Positions 9,008-18,046 of a DNA stretch of 64,000 bases are shown here, one piece after another. The number at the start of each line of letters is the position of its first letter. Position 1 is the first letter of the stretch. Made by a program: the position numbers and the translations under genes. The stretch is from the NCBI RefSeq assembly GCF_006715025.1, contig NZ_VFMK01000001.1, forward strand, positions 620,001-684,000. Reading direction: 5' to 3'. The notes below the pieces were generated by a model. The model did not search any database. It saw nothing but the letters and a program-made list of their open reading frames with translations, and was not told the origin of the DNA. This DNA comes from Serratia fonticola (GTDB lineage Bacteria; Pseudomonadota; Gammaproteobacteria; Enterobacterales; Enterobacteriaceae).

Positions 9008-9034
9008 AAAAACGCCCGCGTTAGGCGGGCGTTG
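9008..9034 (-). terminator. uspA rho-independent terminator
   Basis: A 9-bp perfect stem AACGCCCGC/GCGGGCGTT with a 5-nt loop, followed on the minus strand by TTTTT, just downstream of the uspA stop. Confidence 0.88.
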
Positions 9035-9055
9035 GTAAAGCAGGTTGGCGAGTGC

Positions 9056-9493
9056 TTACTTTTCTTCTTCATCACGCAGTGGCACAATCAGCATATCGAT
9101 GTGCACAGTGTTGATTAACTGACGAGCAGAGGACATCAGCTTGCTCCAGAAATCCTGATGGTGCCCGCATAATACCAGGTCCATGTCGTATTTCTTGATG
9201 GCATCAACCAGAACCTGTGCCAGATCGCCACTGCCGCTCAGGGTTTCGGTAATCGGGTAGCCTGCGTTTTGCGACAGTTCCGTTAAAGCATGGTGAGTTT
9301 CTTCAGAGATACGTTTTTGCATATCGCCAAGATTGACATCGATCAGGCCGGTATACAGATCAGAATAGTTAACATCAACGTGGATCAGGGAGACTTTGGC
9401 ATTGTACGGCCGCGCCATTGATACGGCTTTCTCAACCAGGATCTTGCTTTCCGGTGATAGGTCAACCGCGATCAGTATGTGTTTGTAAGCCAT
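9056..9493 (-). CDS. uspA: Universal stress protein A
   Basis: 145 residues, a single Usp domain beginning MAYKHILIAVDLSPES, close to E. coli UspA (144 residues). As in the UspA class, the C-terminal ATP-binding glycine motif of the MJ0577 type is absent. It is a cytoplasmic dimer made on growth arrest. It is divergent from uspB, as in E. coli. A strong ribosome site (GGAGTATTTTC) precedes the ATG. Confidence 0.96.
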   Translation of the reverse strand: MAYKHILIAVDLSPESKILVEKAVSMARPYNAKVSLIHVDVNYSDLYTGLIDVNLGDMQKRISEETHHALTELSQNAGYPITETLSGSGDLAQVLVDAIKKYDMDLVLCGHHQDFWSKLMSSARQLINTVHIDMLIVPLRDEEEK

Positions 9494-10087
9494 GAAAATA
9501 CTCCTTCCATATAATGCCGATTAAAGGGGGCAGGCATTCAGTGTTCCAGCTTGGCGTTTTCGCCTTACCTGCATAGTACCATCCCGATAACACCGTGATA
9601 TGTTGGGGCGATCACAATGCATCGCATTGAGAAGCTTCGTTTACATCTACCCCTTTAGTTTTACACTGCTATAGCAAAAAATCCTATTCCTTATGCGGCA
9701 GAGTTTGGATTGACCGATTGAATTATAAGCATTCTTGTAAGAAGCATAGTCCATATTCCCTGATTCCCGCGGCCAATGTCGTGTTTGTTGTGGCATGAAT
9801 CAAGAAAAAAAGTTGGCGGATGCGATAAATTTTATACAGTACCTAAGTCCGTTTGCGTTTCATTATCCTACAATAGTGAATGTGGGCCCCTGCAGTTCCT
9901 CTTTCAGCCGTAGGATATTTCAATCGGCATTTTGCATATTGATGACTGGCTGACAGAGGTGATGAATATTTTAGGGCCTGTAAAGGTGCTAGGGGGACGG
10001 GAGCCAAAGGCTCCGGCAGCATTGGGTAAGAGATAGGGCAGTTGGCCCGGCGGTTAGTCGGGATCACAACGCCCTGAGGGGGCAATC
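9494..10087. promoter_or_regulatory. Divergent uspA/uspB intergenic region
   Basis: 594 bp without a credible gene. It must contain the uspA and uspB promoters. A short hairpin GGAGCC-AAA-GGCTCC lies at 10000-10014 in the uspB leader. In E. coli uspB depends on sigma S and uspA on sigma 70 with ppGpp; I cannot place promoters with confidence. A minus-strand open frame at 9843-10085 has proline-rich, non-protein-like composition and was rejected. Confidence 0.5.
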
Positions 10088-10423
10088 ATGATTAGTACCG
10101 TCGCGCTGTTTTGGGCTTTGTGTGTGGTATGTGTGGTTAACATGGCTCGGTATTTCTCTTCTCTGCGTGCGCTGCTATTTGTTTTACGCGGCTGCGACCC
10201 GTTACTTTACCAATACGTCGATGGCGGAGGGTTCTTTACTTCGCATGGCCAGCCGAGCAAGCAGATACGGTTGGTGCGGTATATCTTTGCGCAACGTTAT
10301 ATGGAGCACCACGATCCGGAGTTTATCCGTCGCTGTCAGCGTGTAAGGAGTCAGTTTGTACTGACTTCAGCGCTGTGTGGGTTGGTCGTTATCAGCCTGA
10401 TAGCGATGGCAATTTGGTATTAG
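10088..10423 (+). CDS. uspB: Universal stress protein B
   Basis: 111 residues, the usual UspB length, with hydrophobic segments at each end (about residues 3-20 and 88-110) and a charged middle, matching an inner-membrane protein with two membrane spans. E. coli UspB is a sigma-S-dependent stationary-phase protein linked to ethanol sensitivity; its molecular role is unknown. It is divergent from uspA and convergent with pitA. Confidence 0.95.
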   Translation: MISTVALFWALCVVCVVNMARYFSSLRALLFVLRGCDPLLYQYVDGGGFFTSHGQPSKQIRLVRYIFAQRYMEHHDPEFIRRCQRVRSQFVLTSALCGLVVISLIAMAIWY

Positions 10424-10442
10424 CCCGGTAATTTCGGCAAAA

Positions 10443-10470
10443 AAAATGGCGACCTGATGGCCGCCATTTT
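10443..10470. terminator. Bidirectional terminator between uspB and pitA
   Basis: Stem AAAATGGCG/CGCCATTTT with a 10-nt loop, A-rich on the left and T-rich on the right, so it can end transcription from both convergent genes. Confidence 0.85.
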
Positions 10471-10484
10471 CATTATTTGAACGC

Positions 10485-11990
10485 TTAAATCACTTTCAGT
10501 GCCAGCCAGTAAAGGCCGCCGGAAAGCACAATCGAGACAGGCAGGGTTAAAACCCACGCCATCAGAATGTTCTTCACGGTTTTACTTTGTACCCCGCCAC
10601 CGTCCACGATCATCGTCCCGGCAACGGCCGAAGAGAGCACATGAGTAGTGGAAACCGGCATACCGGTGTAGCTGGCCACGCCAATCGACAGTGCGGCAGT
10701 CATCTGCGCTGACACACCTTGAGCGTAGGTCATGCCTTTCTTACCGATTTTTTCACCAATGGTCGTGGCAACACGTCTCCAGCCAACCATCGTACCGAGA
10801 GACAGGGCCAAGGCGACCGCCACGATAATCCAGATTGGGGCATACTCAACGGTTTGCAGGAGATCCGAGCGCAGGTTCTTCAGGAAGCGCTGATCGTCTG
10901 CTGACGTTTCCGGCAGCTTGGCCACTTTATCTGCCGTATCGGTTACGCACATCAGCAGGCGGCGTAGCTGGCTGCGTTGTTCCACCGTCAGTTGGTCATA
11001 GCTTTGCAGATTATTCAGCAAGCCCAGAGAGCGCTCTACGGCGATCATGGCACGCGAACTGTCGCAGTGGAACTCGACAGGTTGATTGGGCTCAGGAGGT
11101 GCCTCTTCAGGCGTCGGTAACAACGGGGTCTGCTTGATGACATGATCAAGCGATTCGCCATGCTGTTGATAGAATTGCTGCAGGTGAGCGACGGCATCAC
11201 GCGTACGGGTGATGTCATAACCGTTCGCGTTCATATTGAGCACGAAGCCTGCGGGCGCAACACCGATCAGCACCAGCATAATCAGGCCGATACCTTTCTG
11301 GCCGTCATTTGCACCATGCGAGAAGCTGACACCGATAGCGGAAAGGATCAGTGCAATACGTGTCCAGAACGGCGGCTTACGTTTGCCATCGACTTTCTCA
11401 CGCTCTGCCGGTGTCATATGAATGCGTTGGCGTTTCTTGGTATTGCTCCAATAACGACGCAGCACAAACACCATCAGCCCGGCAACCATCATCCCGACCA
11501 GTGGCGAGAAGATTAATGACAGGAAGATGCTGATCATTTTTGGCACATTCAGCGCATCGACAACGGACGTGCTGGTGACCAGCGCGTTAGTCAGGCCGAC
11601 ACCGATGATGGCGCCAATCAACGTGTGGGAACTGGAGGCCGGCAAGCCAAAATACCAGGTGCCGAGGTTCCAGATAATTGCTGCCAGCAACATGGAAAAG
11701 ACCATGGCTAATCCGTGCGCTGAACTGACGTTCAACAACAGATCGGTTGGCAACAGATGAACAATGGCGTAGGCAACACTCAGACCACCGAGCATGACGC
11801 CAAGAAAGTTGAACAAGCCCGCCATGACGACCGCAAGTTGCGAGCGCATAGCACGGGTATAAATGACAGTAGCAACCGCATTGGCCGTATCATGGAAACC
11901 ATTAATGGCTTCATAAAACAATACGAACAACAATGCGAGAATTAACATCAGGCCGGTATGGAAATCCAGGCCAGCGAACAAATGCAGCAT
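10485..11990 (-). CDS. pitA: Low-affinity inorganic phosphate transporter
   Basis: 501 residues, colinear with E. coli PitA (499). It is a metal-phosphate/H+ symporter in the inner membrane. The two PiT repeat signatures are visible: GFHDTANAVATV from residue 31 and SHGANDGQKGIG in the middle, the halves being separated by a hydrophilic loop. The start is set at the ATG giving MLHLFAGLDFHTG, as in E. coli; upstream in-frame TTG and ATG codons would add up to 17 residues without support. Convergent with uspB, divergent from yhiN. Confidence 0.95.
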   Translation of the reverse strand: MLHLFAGLDFHTGLMLILALLFVLFYEAINGFHDTANAVATVIYTRAMRSQLAVVMAGLFNFLGVMLGGLSVAYAIVHLLPTDLLLNVSSAHGLAMVFSMLLAAIIWNLGTWYFGLPASSSHTLIGAIIGVGLTNALVTSTSVVDALNVPKMISIFLSLIFSPLVGMMVAGLMVFVLRRYWSNTKKRQRIHMTPAEREKVDGKRKPPFWTRIALILSAIGVSFSHGANDGQKGIGLIMLVLIGVAPAGFVLNMNANGYDITRTRDAVAHLQQFYQQHGESLDHVIKQTPLLPTPEEAPPEPNQPVEFHCDSSRAMIAVERSLGLLNNLQSYDQLTVEQRSQLRRLLMCVTDTADKVAKLPETSADDQRFLKNLRSDLLQTVEYAPIWIIVAVALALSLGTMVGWRRVATTIGEKIGKKGMTYAQGVSAQMTAALSIGVASYTGMPVSTTHVLSSAVAGTMIVDGGGVQSKTVKNILMAWVLTLPVSIVLSGGLYWLALKVI

Positions 11991-12294
11991 AAGCGTTACG
12001 CCAGGTTTGTGGACATGAACGTCGCGCATTATCGGTGACAATCGGTGTCGGGGAAAAGGGAAATATGACGTTTTTTTGATTTCGCTATTACTGAAAGTCT
12101 TAATGCCATCGAGTAATCAAAGTAATTTCAGTACGTTATCAGCATTTTCCCATATTAACATTTTCTTACGTTGGCTTGGTTCTCGGAGGTCTTTACAATC
12201 TTCCTGCGCAGATTTAGCGGTGTATGGGCAGTGAAATAGCGTAAAATGCGCGGCTTCTTGCTGCGAATATGGTTAATTGTTGAGAGAGGCTTTT

Positions 12295-13497
12295 GTGGAA
12301 CAGTTTGATGTTGTCGTCATCGGTGCGGGTGCCGCAGGGATGTTTTGTGCTGCGCAGGCTGGGCAACTCGGCTGCCGGGTACTCCTGCTCGACAACGGCA
12401 AAAAGCCAGGCCGCAAGATCCTGATGTCGGGGGGCGGCCGTTGTAATTTTACCAACATGTATACCGAACCGGCGGCCTATCTTTCCAGCAACCCGCATTT
12501 CTGCAAATCAGCATTGGCGCGTTACACCCAGTGGGACTTTATCGACCTGATCAACCGCTATGGCATTGCCTACCACGAAAAAACGCTGGGGCAACTGTTC
12601 TGCGATGACTCTGCGCAACAGGTTGTCGATCTGCTGGTGAAAGAGTGTGAACTGGGCCTGGTGACGACCCGCTTGCGTAGTGAAGTGATGAGTGTGGAAA
12701 AAACAGCCGCTGGCTTTGAGTTAACGCTGAATGGTGGGAAAGTGAGCGCTCGCTCACTGGTAGTGGCCAGCGGTGGCCTATCAATGCCGGGTCTGGGAGC
12801 TTCTCCGTTCGGTTATAAGTTGGCGGAACAATTCAGCCTGAAAGTGTTACCGACTCGCGCCGCTTTAGTGCCCTTTACCCTACATAAACCGTTGTTGGAG
12901 CAATCTCAGACGCTTTCCGGTGTCTCTGTTCCCGCCGTGGTCACTGCTGAGGATGGCACCCAATTCCGGGAAAGCATCCTGTTTACCCATCGCGGTCTTT
13001 CTGGCCCTGCGATCCTGCAAATTTCCAGCTATTGGCAACCAGGAGAGTTTGTAAGCATTAACTTACTTCCTGCGCTTGACCTGGCGGGATTCCTGAATGA
13101 GCAGCGGCAGGCACATCCGAACCAAAGCCTGAAAAATACCTTGGCTCTTCACCTGCCTAAACGCTTGGTGGAGTTCTTGCAAGGGTTGGGGCAACTGCCA
13201 GAAGTCACGTTGAAACAGCTCATGCCTGGGCAGCAGACAGCATTGGTTGAGAGCCTGCAAGATTGGCGCGTGCAACCCAATGGCACCGAAGGCTACCGCA
13301 CTGCTGAAGTGACATTGGGTGGTGTGGATACCAAAGAGCTTTCCTCTAAAACCATGGAAGCGAACAAGGTGCCGGGCCTTTACTTTATTGGCGAAGTGGT
13401 GGATGTGACCGGGTGGCTGGGGGGCTATAACTTCCAGTGGGCCTGGAGTTCGGCTTGGGCCTGTGCTCAGGCATTGGCAGCCGATCTGAAACAGTAA
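12295..13497 (+). CDS. yhiN: HI0933-family flavoprotein
   Basis: 400 residues, close to E. coli YhiN along the full length. It has an N-terminal FAD-binding GAGAAG motif (about residues 11-16), the GGGRCNFTN segment of the HI0933/BaiN family, and a C-terminal GEVVDVTGWLGGYNFQWAW segment. The start is GTG at 12295, with GAGAGG 6 bp upstream, matching the E. coli N-terminus; TTG codons further up are unlikely. A predicted NAD(P)/FAD-dependent oxidoreductase of unknown substrate. It is the last core gene before the accessory region. Confidence 0.93.
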   Translation: MEQFDVVVIGAGAAGMFCAAQAGQLGCRVLLLDNGKKPGRKILMSGGGRCNFTNMYTEPAAYLSSNPHFCKSALARYTQWDFIDLINRYGIAYHEKTLGQLFCDDSAQQVVDLLVKECELGLVTTRLRSEVMSVEKTAAGFELTLNGGKVSARSLVVASGGLSMPGLGASPFGYKLAEQFSLKVLPTRAALVPFTLHKPLLEQSQTLSGVSVPAVVTAEDGTQFRESILFTHRGLSGPAILQISSYWQPGEFVSINLLPALDLAGFLNEQRQAHPNQSLKNTLALHLPKRLVEFLQGLGQLPEVTLKQLMPGQQTALVESLQDWRVQPNGTEGYRTAEVTLGGVDTKELSSKTMEANKVPGLYFIGEVVDVTGWLGGYNFQWAWSSAWACAQALAADLKQ

Positions 13498-14165
13498 GGT
13501 TTGTCACCCATTCATCTAGCGCCTCATTGCAGGGTAGCAGAGGCTAAATGACAGGGAGGTTTTTCAGCGCTGTGGCCGGGTGTCACCGCTGTTCTCTTTA
13601 TTATCTGAATACTTCCTTTCTTTTATATGTCAACAAATGACCCTGATTTATAACTGGAGGGCTACTGCTTCTCTGATTTGTTTTGTTGGTTATTTGTTGT
13701 AAATGTTAACCATTGCAATGACTTTATCTTATTGTGTTTTTGTTGTGAAAAATAAAATAACTCTTCGTGTTTCGTTTTTTTATCTCTCTCTTCGCGAAAG
13801 TCTTCATTTGGCGATTTTATTTATTCTTTAGCCAGTAAATCCTCTCTTCCTATGTCTCACTCAATATAATATTTTAGATTTAAAATCTAAAAATTAAATT
13901 AAAAATAGTATTTTAAGTTTAAAAATCAAATTTAACCGATATTTATGTTTACCAATTTGTCTGTTGATGGTTTTATATTCCAACTCCTTCGGAGTGGTGC
14001 GAGCCGTTGTCCTGCAACTGAACTCGCTACGCTATGGAAGACAAACATGCACACATGACATGTTTTGTATGTAAGGACGCTGTAGCGTGTGCCTGAGAAT
14101 ATGAGAAGGCAATGTCACGCAGTGGAATAACCAATTTTTTAAGTAAAAGTAAACAGGATTTAAAA
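13498..14165 (+). promoter_or_regulatory. AT-rich control region of the first fimbrial operon
   Basis: 668 bp with no credible gene, markedly AT-rich from about 13680 to 13980. It contains a perfect 10-bp inverted repeat with one central base (TTTTAGATTT-A-AAATCTAAAA, 13872-13892) and several A/T tracts typical of H-NS-type targets. The promoter of the downstream pilin operon must be here; I could not fix its position. The operon starts after an AGG-type ribosome site at 14155-14157. No fimS-like invertible-element ends were seen. Confidence 0.5.
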
Positions 14166-14726
14166 ATGTTCAACAAAGCACTAATCGCTGCGGCTATTAT
14201 GTTTTCAGGCGCGGCAATGGCTGCCGAAAACACCGGTGTTGCAGGTGGTACAATTACTTTCAACGGTTCGGTATCTGATACCACCTGTGATGTCACTACC
14301 AATAATGGTTCTGATTTCACGGTAAACCTGTCGCCTGTTACCCTGACCGATCTGGGTACCACTACCGGCGTTGTTACCAACAGCGAAAAAGACTTCACCA
14401 TGAGCCTGAAAAATTGCTCTGCGGCAGATGAAGGCACCAAAACGCTGAAAATTACCTTCTCCAGCAGCAACCTTTCTGATGACGGTAAATATCTCAAAAA
14501 CTACAGCGATAATGGCGCAGAGGGTGTCGGTATTGCTCTGACCTCTAATGGCTCTACTGCTGTACCTTTCGATTCAGCATTCGATACCGGTCTGACATCT
14601 GATGACGTTGCTGGTAAAGATGGCATTACCCTGACCATGTATGCCAACTACTACAACTACGGTGGTTCCGCAGTGACAACGGGTAAAGTTGTTACCGACG
14701 CTACCTATTCCTTTAGCTACGATTAA
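14166..14726 (+). CDS. Major fimbrial subunit of chaperone-usher operon 1
   Basis: 186 residues with a signal peptide (about 1-19, ending AAMA) and a pilin fold: GGTITFNGSVSDTTCDV near the mature N-terminus, a second cysteine in SLKNCSAA (the pilin disulfide), and a C-terminal alternating pattern ending YSFSYD for donor-strand exchange. The start is the ATG at 14166, with AGG at 14155-14157; an upstream in-frame ATG would add 18 residues before the signal peptide. It is first in the operon, followed by chaperone, usher and adhesin genes. It is secreted to the periplasm and polymerised at the outer membrane. Confidence 0.9.
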   Translation: MFNKALIAAAIMFSGAAMAAENTGVAGGTITFNGSVSDTTCDVTTNNGSDFTVNLSPVTLTDLGTTTGVVTNSEKDFTMSLKNCSAADEGTKTLKITFSSSNLSDDGKYLKNYSDNGAEGVGIALTSNGSTAVPFDSAFDTGLTSDDVAGKDGITLTMYANYYNYGGSAVTTGKVVTDATYSFSYD

Positions 14727-14733
14727 TGAAATC

Positions 14734-14755
14734 AACCGGGGAGTTATCCCCGGTT
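14734..14755 (+). terminator. Intra-operon attenuating hairpin after the pilin gene
   Basis: A perfect 8-bp stem AACCGGGG/CCCCGGTT with a 6-nt loop, followed by TCTCTCTCT, lies between the major pilin stop and the chaperone start. Such stems commonly stabilise the pilin message or cut read-through, so that subunit exceeds chaperone and usher. Confidence 0.65.
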
Positions 14756-14773
14756 TCTCTCTCTAAATATATT

Positions 14774-15481
14774 ATGAAAAATATCATGTTATTTCTCGCC
14801 GTCGTATTCTTTACGCAGAATACGCTTGCGAGTGTCGTTGTTAATCAGACCCGCGTTATTTATCCATCCAACGCGAAATTTGTTTCCGTACAACTTGTCA
14901 ATGACAGTGATAAAACGCATCTGGTGCAATCCTGGATTGACGATGGTGACGCTTCAGCCGCGCCGGAGAAAGTAAAAGTCCCGTTTTCCCTGATGCCTCC
15001 CGTGGTAAAAATGGACGGGCACAGTGGGCAAACGCTAAAAATTGCCGCTATGAATACGCAGGCACTCGCTAAAGACAGGGAAAGCGTATTCTGGCTTAAC
15101 GTGATTGACGTACCGCCAGTACCGGAAGGGAGTAACGATAGCTATCTTCAGGTAGCCATCCGCAATCGCATCAAGCTGTTTTATCGCCCGGAAGCGTTGG
15201 GAGATCTTGATAATAAGATCGCACAGAAGGTATCGGTTTCCTCTTCTGGTGGTCATACCTGCCTGAAAAATGACTCGCCTTATTACATGACCATACCTCA
15301 GGTCGTCACGTGGCAAGGTGGAGAGCTTAAACAAGCCAGAAAAGACAATTTGCTGACTGAAACCGCGTTTATTGCGCCGTTTGGCTGTGCCCTTGTTCCC
15401 GACAAAATCCGTACTGGTGCTCAGTATCGCATCACTTGGCTTGATGATTATGGTGCGAAAAGATTCACCACCATTCGCTGA
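14774..15481 (+). CDS. Periplasmic fimbrial chaperone (PapD/FimC family), operon 1
   Basis: 235 residues: signal peptide (about 1-19, ending NTLA), then two Ig-like domains. The N-terminal domain shows the conserved NQTRVIYPSN strand and DRESVFWLNV with the G1-strand region (YLQVAIRNRIKLFYRP). The start at 14774 gives a normal signal peptide; the ATG at 14726 overlaps the pilin stop but would put 16 extra residues before it. It is placed after the major pilin and before the usher. It caps subunits and delivers them to the usher. Confidence 0.93.
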   Translation: MKNIMLFLAVVFFTQNTLASVVVNQTRVIYPSNAKFVSVQLVNDSDKTHLVQSWIDDGDASAAPEKVKVPFSLMPPVVKMDGHSGQTLKIAAMNTQALAKDRESVFWLNVIDVPPVPEGSNDSYLQVAIRNRIKLFYRPEALGDLDNKIAQKVSVSSSGGHTCLKNDSPYYMTIPQVVTWQGGELKQARKDNLLTETAFIAPFGCALVPDKIRTGAQYRITWLDDYGAKRFTTIR

Positions 15482-15515
15482 TTGTGATTACTGATTAACT
15501 CCAGGTTCAATTCTA

Positions 15516-18020
15516 ATGAAGAACAGATCTCTGTTTCGTAAAAGCCTGCTGGTACATTCAGTTGGCCTCGCCCTATGCACCTTTGGTGCCTATGGTGAAA
15601 CATTTAACAGTAGCTTACTGGTAGGTAATTCTGCGGATATGGACTGGAGTAATACCAAGCTGGTCATGACGCCAGGGCCTTATGATCTCGATGTTTATGT
15701 CAATAGCGTCTGGCGTGGCAAGTTTAGCCTTATTGTTGCCAACGACGATAAAGGCACGCTGCAAATTAAAAGAGAAGATGTACCGCTGTTGGATATTCAG
15801 GAGCTGGATGCTCAACTGAAGAAAAATAGCGCCGATTTGATTAATGTAAATACCTTACTGCACGGCGGTAAAAGTAAACTGGTCCCTGGCGAGCTTCGCT
15901 TGGACTTGGAAGTCCCCCAAGCCTTTGTTGCAACGAAAAATCGCAACTGGGTCGCCCCGCAAAAATGGGATCAGGGCATTAACGGGATCTATACCAATTA
16001 CAACGTAAACTACTACAATTTTCATGGTTTGACGCAGGGGTATACCGATAGCGATAACCTCTATCTGTCGCTGAATAGCGGTTTGAATCTGTATGGTTGG
16101 CACTTGCTCGATAATTCCGCATGGATGCGTTATAGCTCCATGGGCCAGGGTTACTGGATCAACACCACGCGCTATGTTGAAAAGCCGATTGCTGCTATCG
16201 GATCTGTGATGCGGTTAGGCCGTTCTTATACCACCTCAGATTATTTTGATACGGTGCGTTTTCGTGGGCTGACGTTGAACAAAAGCCGCCAGATGATGCC
16301 TGACAGTGAACGCGTTTATATGCCGGTTATCAGCGGGATCGCAACCAGTTCCGCCACCGTTAGCGTGTTTCAGGATGGCCACATTATTCATCAGATCACG
16401 GTGCCGCCCGGCCCGTTTGCGATCCGCGATCTGATGCCAACCGGTTCCCGTGGCGATTTGTCGGTCGAAGTCAAAAACAGCAGCGGCAATGTCGAACGTT
16501 TTGTGGTGCCGTTTTCATCAATTCCAGACATGTTACGGCCAGGAACCAGCGACTATCAGTTTAACGTCGGCGAAGTGGATATGCGTGGCGTTGACGACCA
16601 TAGCACTTTTGCCCAAGTGAGTTATTCGCGCGGTATTAACAACTATGTCACTGCCTCGGCGGGCGGTATCTGGAATAATGATTATCAGTCGTTGCTGCTG
16701 GGTGGCGCGGTGTCGTTGCCCTATGCGGGGTCACTGTCGGCTTCCGTTGAGGAATCCCAGTATCGTCTGCCTAACGACGGCCGCCGCCATGGTGAGAAGT
16801 ATTCGCTGTCGTGGAGTAAGTACTTCCCGACTCGTACCAATGTCTCGTTGGCCTCTTACTATTACCGTACGCAGGATTACGCTTCTTTCAGCGATTTTAT
16901 ACTGACCAAATCCAACATTAAGGATTACGGCGGAACCGGCACCTCAACGGTAAACAGCAAACAGGCCTTCAGTGCCACGATTAGTCAGCCGCTGGCTGAA
17001 GGGTTTGGCCGCCTGTCGCTTTCAGCCTACTGGCGTGACTACTGGCGCGGGCAGAAAAGCAGTAAACAATACAATCTTACCTGGAGTAACGCGATCAACA
17101 GCGTCAACTATTCCGTGTCGCTACGCCGCTCGGAAGTGACGCAGTCGTATTACGATTACGAGACCAACTACGAAGGGGATATGGTCTCTGCGCTGCGCTC
17201 CCGTGGTAATACTGAAAATAATCTCTATTTTTCGGTAACGGTACCGATGTCGATTTTTGGCAGCGGTGGCAGCATATCTTCACATGCCAGCGTACAGAAC
17301 GGGAAATACTCCTCTTCAGACGTTAGCCTGAGCGGTAGCGCCAGTGATGTTGATTACAGTTTGATGCTGACCCATGACAGTGATGGCAACTCACGCTCGA
17401 CGGATTTCTACACCAGTTGGAAAAATAGCTATACCAACCTGAACTCAGGGTTAACGATGGCCCGTGAATACCGTCAGGCGAGTCTCGGCGCTAGCGGCAA
17501 TATCCTGGCTTGGGGAGGCGGTGTGCTGACTTCCCCCAATAACGGCCGTAACTTCGTTATTCTGGAGGCACCGGGCGTAGAAAATGCCGTGGTTAATGGT
17601 GATACCTCCACACGAACCAATGGCAAAGGCATTGCCCTGGTGACCAGCGCCACACCCTACCGGCAAAATAATTTCCATCTTGAACAGGATGGTACAGAAA
17701 GTAGTGATGTGGATCTTCAGGGGAATTTACTGAATGTGGCCCCTTATGAAGGCAGCATTACCTATCTGAAGTACAAGACCGACACGCGTAAGTTGTTTAC
17801 GCTGAATGCTCAGGCAGCGGATGGCAGCCAGTTACCTTTCGGGGCATTTGTCACGGGTATGAATAATGAGGAATTGGGGTATGTGGCGCAAGGTAGTCAG
17901 ATTTTCATTAAATCAGACCAGATGCCCGAGAAAATCAGCGTCAATATCAGTAAAGGCAAAGTGAAAAAAACCTGTGTTATTTCACACCCTACTGAACAAA
18001 ACCTCAACACTTGCCGTTAA
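15516..18020 (+). CDS. Outer-membrane fimbrial usher, operon 1
   Basis: 834 residues with signal peptide (about 1-27), an N-terminal chaperone-subunit binding domain (FNSSLL...), a beta-barrel with the central plug (SGIATSSATVSVFQDGHII and PPGPFAIRDL), and C-terminal domains ending in a Cys pair (KKTCVIS...NTC). The length is normal for PapC/FimD ushers. It forms the assembly and secretion pore for the pilus. The stop lies just before the adhesin gene start. Confidence 0.95.
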   Translation: MKNRSLFRKSLLVHSVGLALCTFGAYGETFNSSLLVGNSADMDWSNTKLVMTPGPYDLDVYVNSVWRGKFSLIVANDDKGTLQIKREDVPLLDIQELDAQLKKNSADLINVNTLLHGGKSKLVPGELRLDLEVPQAFVATKNRNWVAPQKWDQGINGIYTNYNVNYYNFHGLTQGYTDSDNLYLSLNSGLNLYGWHLLDNSAWMRYSSMGQGYWINTTRYVEKPIAAIGSVMRLGRSYTTSDYFDTVRFRGLTLNKSRQMMPDSERVYMPVISGIATSSATVSVFQDGHIIHQITVPPGPFAIRDLMPTGSRGDLSVEVKNSSGNVERFVVPFSSIPDMLRPGTSDYQFNVGEVDMRGVDDHSTFAQVSYSRGINNYVTASAGGIWNNDYQSLLLGGAVSLPYAGSLSASVEESQYRLPNDGRRHGEKYSLSWSKYFPTRTNVSLASYYYRTQDYASFSDFILTKSNIKDYGGTGTSTVNSKQAFSATISQPLAEGFGRLSLSAYWRDYWRGQKSSKQYNLTWSNAINSVNYSVSLRRSEVTQSYYDYETNYEGDMVSALRSRGNTENNLYFSVTVPMSIFGSGGSISSHASVQNGKYSSSDVSLSGSASDVDYSLMLTHDSDGNSRSTDFYTSWKNSYTNLNSGLTMAREYRQASLGASGNILAWGGGVLTSPNNGRNFVILEAPGVENAVVNGDTSTRTNGKGIALVTSATPYRQNNFHLEQDGTESSDVDLQGNLLNVAPYEGSITYLKYKTDTRKLFTLNAQAADGSQLPFGAFVTGMNNEELGYVAQGSQIFIKSDQMPEKISVNISKGKVKKTCVISHPTEQNLNTCR

Positions 18021-18046
18021 CCTATTTATTACGATTACTGAAGATT

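Noticed and set aside
10000..10014. Small RNA terminator in the uspB leader
   Set aside because: Six-base stem with a 3-nt loop and no T-run.
9843..10085. 80-codon minus-strand open frame in the uspA/uspB gap
   Set aside because: Proline-rich, no ribosome site, no recognisable motif, and lies in a known regulatory gap.
13498..14165. fimS-type invertible promoter before operon 1
   Set aside because: No recombinase gene and no pair of separated inverted repeats at element distance were seen.
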